Assembly: GCA_035506155.1 (NCBI GenBank)
Contig: DATJPX010000155.1
Location: forward strand, 1-9,022
Reading direction: 5' to 3'
Source: UBA877 sp035506155
Lineage (GTDB): Bacteria > Chloroflexota > Anaerolineae > Anaerolineales > Villigracilaceae
DNA length: 9,022 nucleotides
Each line of letters starts with the position of its first letter. The first letter of the stretch is position 1. The notes below the pieces were generated by a model. That model saw nothing but the letters and a program-made list of their open reading frames with translations, searched no databases and was not told the origin of the DNA. Below are positions 5,511 through 9,022 of this stretch, piece by piece. The translations under genes were made by a program, and so were the position numbers.

Positions 5511-7537
5511 GAGACGAAAGCATCCGCAAATCTCTTGAAGCCCTCGCCCGGCGCGGTATCCCGGAAGAACCCAACCTGTGGCCGCGCCTGGCCGCCCGTC
5601 TGGAAAGGAAAGGATCCCCTGCCATGCAAACGAAATGGAAACTCGCCTGGATAGTTCTCCTGGTCCTGCTGGGATTGTTCGCCGTCACCGGAGTGGCCTA
5701 TGCCGTTTACCAGTACTTCAATGATGTTGGCCTACAATCGGCGAGCAATGCTGGTTTGATCTCCACAGTAAACGTGACGGCCCAGCCAACCCGCATGCCG
5801 ACCGCCACGCCTCCCGAGCCTGTCACCGTCATCGGCAACTCGCAGACCCTGGAAGGAGTCAGCCTGACTCTCGAATGGGTCTACTTAATGGATGGACAAC
5901 AGGCTTTCGGATTTTCAGTCGCTGGCCTGGAGGGCGGAAAGGCCATCGGTATGCCTGTAATGGGTTTTGGCCGGCTTGTCCCTGAACAGTACCGCGGCGC
6001 GGGTCTGGCCGTGAAAGACAACACCCAGCCGGTCACCGGAACCTACGTCGTCAACCAGATCGTCAGGGACGAAAACACCTTCGGCAAGACAGACACCCGC
6101 ACCGATGTCAGCATCGACATTCCGCTTCTGGAGGAGAACGGCCAGGTCCTGAACACCTTCCGTTTCGAGGTCAAAAACGAACTCGTGCATGACGGCCCAT
6201 TCGCGGGAGGAAATGTCTATTCGACACGCGCCAACGGGCAGGAGATGAGTCTGGATTGGATCCTGTTGAGCTCCAAAACCGTCCAGGCCCGACTCTGCTT
6301 CACCCCTCCGGATGGGAAAGACTGGACTATCGCACCGCCTTCAATCCAGCTGGTAGCAGATATTACCCAACTGGGCTCCGCTCCCCAGGTGGTCTCTTCG
6401 CAATCGACCACCCCCACAACAGAGAACGGGGTCCGCTGCCAGATAATGACCTTTCCGGTCGGCGCGTCGGGCGCGCAGGCATTTACCCTGAACGCAAGCG
6501 AATTATCGACCCCTGCCGGCGAGGTCATCAAAGGTGAATGGGATTTCAACTGGAATCAGTTACCCAGTCAGATGCAGTTCCCGGGTATCGCCCCACTCGA
6601 AACTCCATTGGGCTCTGATGACATTGGCGCCGATGTGACGGTGACCCTCGAAAAATCCTATGCGGACATCAACCGTATGGTATTTGTCGTTTTCATCAAA
6701 AGCACACAGACAGACTTTTCGGTCTCCAGCGCCACTTTGAAGGACACGACTGGCGCCGAATTGAATACCGGCATGGGCATCTCGTCTCCACCCGATGACC
6801 CCAGCCGTTTCATTATTGAGTTCTATCCCGAAACTGAATTTCCCGCCGGCCAGTTCAAGGGACAATTGATAGTGGAGATCGGGAAACAATTAGGACCGAG
6901 TTCCGGGCTGGCAGAGGCACATTTCGCTGTAGACCTACCGGTCTATCCGGCCGTCGTATTCGCCCCGATGCAGACGGTTACGGCCAATGGCGTGGAGATG
7001 CTTCTTCAAATGATCAAAGTCACGCCATCCTTTACACAAGCTTACCTGTGCTATCAGAAGCCTTCGCCGGCCGACTGGATGATCGGGTCCCAGGCTAAGT
7101 TGAAGATCGGGGAAGACACTGCCATTCAGTCCATGTCCACACTGATCTTCGACAGTCCGCGTCTCAGCGGGATAGGCATCATGCCGGAACCCGGCTGGAG
7201 CCCACCGGTCAAGACCGGGCGCTGCATGAAAGCAGGTTTCCCGGTAGGGTATCAAGGCCAGCCGGAAGAGCTGGTCCTGACCATCGGCGGGTTGGAGCAG
7301 TCCATGCCCGAAGTCGTCCCGGATGACCAGGTCCAGGCCGCCCGCAAAAAACTGCTCGCCCAGGGGATTGATATGGACTGGGTGACCTCTTCGGGCAATG
7401 GCGGAGGCGGTGCCGGCCCAGTGATCAATAAAAAGCCAGACGGCATGTCCGACGAACAGGTCATGCAGCTGTTTTATGAAGAGCTGGGATACTATTATCC
7501 AGGCCCATGGATATTTACAGTAGAGATCAAGCCGTAG
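5507..7537 (+). CDS. Single-pass membrane protein, putative anti-sigma factor with duplicated ectodomain
   Basis: 676 residues. A short charged cytoplasmic tail (1-43) precedes one transmembrane helix (about 44-68, WIVLLVLLGLFAVTGVAYAV). Then come a Thr/Pro-rich linker (90-106) and a roughly 570-residue outside part predicted to be beta-rich. The outside part alternates two kinds of unit: A (about 106-240 and 372-490) and B (about 242-350 and 493-676). Only four cysteines exist, 264/311 and 515/573, at matching places in the two B units, so each probably forms a disulfide. The layout resembles the DUF4179/DUF5643 class of anti-sigma-like proteins, which is my best guess; no ASD or zinc-binding anti-sigma motif is visible. 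Overlap with the sigma gene (ATGA, with AAAGGAA six bases upstream) argues for a functional pair. A start at Met40 is possible but would remove the tail expected to bind sigma. Base composition looks less GC-rich than in neighbouring genes. Confidence 0.8.
   Translation: MRDESIRKSLEALARRGIPEEPNLWPRLAARLERKGSPAMQTKWKLAWIVLLVLLGLFAVTGVAYAVYQYFNDVGLQSASNAGLISTVNVTAQPTRMPTATPPEPVTVIGNSQTLEGVSLTLEWVYLMDGQQAFGFSVAGLEGGKAIGMPVMGFGRLVPEQYRGAGLAVKDNTQPVTGTYVVNQIVRDENTFGKTDTRTDVSIDIPLLEENGQVLNTFRFEVKNELVHDGPFAGGNVYSTRANGQEMSLDWILLSSKTVQARLCFTPPDGKDWTIAPPSIQLVADITQLGSAPQVVSSQSTTPTTENGVRCQIMTFPVGASGAQAFTLNASELSTPAGEVIKGEWDFNWNQLPSQMQFPGIAPLETPLGSDDIGADVTVTLEKSYADINRMVFVVFIKSTQTDFSVSSATLKDTTGAELNTGMGISSPPDDPSRFIIEFYPETEFPAGQFKGQLIVEIGKQLGPSSGLAEAHFAVDLPVYPAVVFAPMQTVTANGVEMLLQMIKVTPSFTQAYLCYQKPSPADWMIGSQAKLKIGEDTAIQSMSTLIFDSPRLSGIGIMPEPGWSPPVKTGRCMKAGFPVGYQGQPEELVLTIGGLEQSMPEVVPDDQVQAARKKLLAQGIDMDWVTSSGNGGGGAGPVINKKPDGMSDEQVMQLFYEELGYYYPGPWIFTVEIKP
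6230..7534 (+). repeat. Diverged internal duplication in the ectodomain
   Basis: Protein-level repeat only; the DNA copies have diverged. B unit 1 (residues 242-350) and B unit 2 (493-676) share NGxEMxL, then QAxLC, P....DW.I, RC......FPVG and a closing G.W.F. An A unit (372-490), resembling the one at 106-240 by its LE..Y...N/D pattern, lies between them. The C-terminal copy carries an extra segment at about 597-662 with a Gly-rich stretch (GNGGGGAG). Confidence 0.65.
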
Positions 7538-7556
7538 GTAGCGAATCAGGTAATAC

Positions 7557-7591
7557 AAAAGCGGAGGGCAATTGATCGCTCTCCGCTTTTT
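7557..7591. terminator. Bidirectional terminator between convergent genes
   Basis: AAAAGCGGAG/CTCCGCTTTT forms a 10-base perfect stem, extendable by three pairs including a G-T pair, with an 8-base loop. It is followed by TTTTT on the plus strand and TTTT on the minus strand. It ends the membrane protein transcript 20 bases after its stop codon. It can also stop minus-strand transcripts leaving thrS, whose stop is at 7610, isolating thrS from infC. Confidence 0.9.
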
Positions 7592-7609
7592 GATTCTTCT
7601 CAAAGGCTT

Positions 7610-9022
7610 TTATAGTTCGGCCGCCCGGCGGGAAATCCGGTCTTTGGCCCGGGCAATGAACTCGGCTAGAGGGATGTTGTCGGCCCGCGAGCCGTCCCGT
7701 ACGCGCAGCGAGACCTGCCCAGCCTTGGCCTCGTTCTCCCCCACCACCAGCATGTAAGGCACTTTCATCAACTGGGCATCGCGGATCTTGGCGTTCATCC
7801 GCTGGGCGCTGATATCCGCACTGGCGCGGATATCCAGGTCGCGCAGCTGGCGGACGGTCGCCTCGGCGTACTCGTTCTGAGAGTCCGTGATCGGGATGAC
7901 CCGCACATGCTCGGGCGAGAGCCAGGCCGGAAAATTCCCGGCGTAGTGTTCGAGCAGGAAACCGATGAAGCGCTCATGCGTGGCCAGGGGAGCGCGATGG
8001 ATGCAGAGCGGCGTTTTTTCGACGCCATCGCTGGCCATGTACTTCAAGTCAAAGCGCTCCGGGACGGCAAAATCCACCTGGTTCGTGGCCAGGGTAAACT
8101 CGCGCCCGATGGCGGACATGATCTGAACGTCGATCTTGGGGCCGTAGAAGGCCGCCTCGTCCTGTTTTTCCACGAAAGGCACCCCGCCGTTCGTCATGGC
8201 GCGCCGCACCATATCTTCGGTCTTGAGCCAGAGGCGTTCGTTATCCACATACTTCTTGCCCAGTCCGGCCTGGCTGTGCAGGCTGAAGCGCATGACGAAC
8301 TTGTCGATGCTGAACAGGTCGAAGTATTTCTTGTAGAGGTCGATCACACCCATGAATTCCTGCTCGAACTGTTCCTCCGAGCAATAAATGTGGGCGTCGT
8401 TCATCTGCATCGAGCGGACCCGCATCAGGCCGAACAGCTCGCCGGATTTCTCGTAGCGATAACACGTACCGTACTCGGACAGTCGCACGGGCAGGTCGCG
8501 ATAGGAGCGCGGCTTGGAGCCGTAGATCTTGTGATGCATCGGGCAGTTCATCGGCTTGATGTAATACTTCGTGCCTTCCATCTCCATCGGAGGGTACATG
8601 GACTCGGCATAGTACGGCAGGTGCCCGGAGCGCAGGAACAGGTCTTCCTTGGTCAGGTGCGGGGTCCGCACCTGGGTATAGCCGGCCTTCCGTTCCATCT
8701 CTTTGGCCAGGCCCTCGAGCTCCTCGATGATGACGGCGCCGTGGGGCAGCCAGAGCGGCAGGCCCGGGCCGACTTCGTCGTCATAGGTATAGATTTCCAA
8801 CTCCTTGCCGAGCTTGCGATGGTCGCGTGCCTTGGCCTCTTCGAGCATCTTGAGGTAATTCTTGAGCTCGTCGGGGGTGCGCCAGGCCGTCCCGTAGATG
8901 CGGGTCAGCATCTTGTTATGCTCGTCCCCGCGCCAGTACGCCCCGGCAATCGACATCAACTTGATCGCCGACGGGTTGATCTGCCGCGTCGTCTCCACGT
9001 GCGGCCCGCGACACAAATCCGT
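7610..9022 (-). CDS. thrS: Threonyl-tRNA synthetase, 5' end beyond the window
   Basis: The last 470 codons; the start lies past the right edge. The first residues TDLCRGPHV are the end of the editing domain and carry its Cys and His (CxxxH). The class II catalytic core follows. Motif 1 lies around GPGLPLWLPHG, motif 2 is YRYEKSGELFGLMRVRS, and motif 3 is IHRAPLATHERF. The catalytic zinc ligands are present: Cys in MNCPMHH, His in NDAHIYC and His in CIHRAP. The anticodon-binding domain runs from HVRVIPITDSQNEYA to the end. The enzyme charges tRNA-Thr and clears mischarged Ser-tRNA-Thr. Motif 2 reads YRYEKSG rather than the enteric HRNEPSG, as I recall for actinobacterial enzymes. No frameshift is seen. 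Confidence 0.97.
   Translation of the reverse strand, partial: TDLCRGPHVETTRQINPSAIKLMSIAGAYWRGDEHNKMLTRIYGTAWRTPDELKNYLKMLEEAKARDHRKLGKELEIYTYDDEVGPGLPLWLPHGAVIIEELEGLAKEMERKAGYTQVRTPHLTKEDLFLRSGHLPYYAESMYPPMEMEGTKYYIKPMNCPMHHKIYGSKPRSYRDLPVRLSEYGTCYRYEKSGELFGLMRVRSMQMNDAHIYCSEEQFEQEFMGVIDLYKKYFDLFSIDKFVMRFSLHSQAGLGKKYVDNERLWLKTEDMVRRAMTNGGVPFVEKQDEAAFYGPKIDVQIMSAIGREFTLATNQVDFAVPERFDLKYMASDGVEKTPLCIHRAPLATHERFIGFLLEHYAGNFPAWLSPEHVRVIPITDSQNEYAEATVRQLRDLDIRASADISAQRMNAKIRDAQLMKVPYMLVVGENEAKAGQVSLRVRDGSRADNIPLAEFIARAKDRISRRAAEL

Noticed and set aside
6935..7603. 222-residue open frame on the minus strand
   Set aside because: Antisense to the membrane protein gene and crosses the terminator; no motif or ribosome binding site.
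1..9022. tRNA genes, insertion sequences, CRISPR arrays or phage genes
   Set aside because: I looked on both strands and saw no cloverleaf, transposase, spaced direct repeats or phage proteins; the gaps between genes are too short and are accounted for.

Overview
The window looks like chromosomal DNA of a GC-rich, free-living bacterium, most likely a Chloroflexota (Anaerolineae-like) lineage. That placement is inferred from three things: the form of the IF-3, L35 and ThrRS proteins; an ECF sigma factor coupled to a large single-pass membrane protein with a Thr/Pro linker; and a lipid gene pair that is not proteobacterial in style. It is not proven from the sequence. Nearly every base is coding. 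No gap between genes exceeds about 175 bases, and I see no tRNA, rRNA, insertion sequence or CRISPR array.

Right end (7610-9022, minus strand): the 3' two thirds of thrS, running off the window. It converges on the plus-strand pair 4974-7537, with a strong hairpin that can terminate both sides at 7557-7591. The plus-strand pair is an ECF sigma factor whose stop codon overlaps (ATGA) the start of a 676-residue, one-helix membrane protein. That protein has the layout of an anti-sigma factor/sensor, with a duplicated beta-rich ectodomain carrying exactly four cysteines as two matched pairs. This pair sits between thrS and infC, genes that are adjacent in many bacteria.

Middle (3503-4885, minus strand): the classic infC-rpmI-rplT translation cluster. 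A clear sigma-70-type promoter with an extended -10 and a short leader hairpin lie in front of infC. No ATG, GTG or TTG exists at a position that would give a complete IF-3. The best start is an ATC six bases after a GAGGAG ribosome binding site, a rare initiator like those used for IF-3 autoregulation elsewhere. A hairpin follows rplT.

Left half (17-3433, minus strand): a tight series continuing the operon direction. It holds a macro-domain protein (ADP-ribose binding/hydrolysis), a SpoU/TrmH-type rRNA 2'-O-methyltransferase overlapping it by 20 bases, a short-chain dehydrogenase, and a PLP-dependent alpha-oxoamine synthase. The synthase resembles Bacteroidetes serine palmitoyltransferases, and the dehydrogenase carries the PPDTDTP signature and downstream pattern of eukaryotic 3-ketodihydrosphingosine reductase. 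Together they could carry out the first two steps of sphingoid base synthesis (serine + acyl-CoA to 3-ketosphinganine, then to sphinganine). This is the most interesting content of the window, because characterised bacterial pathways outside Bacteroidetes use a different reductase. The remaining ceramide genes are not in the window.
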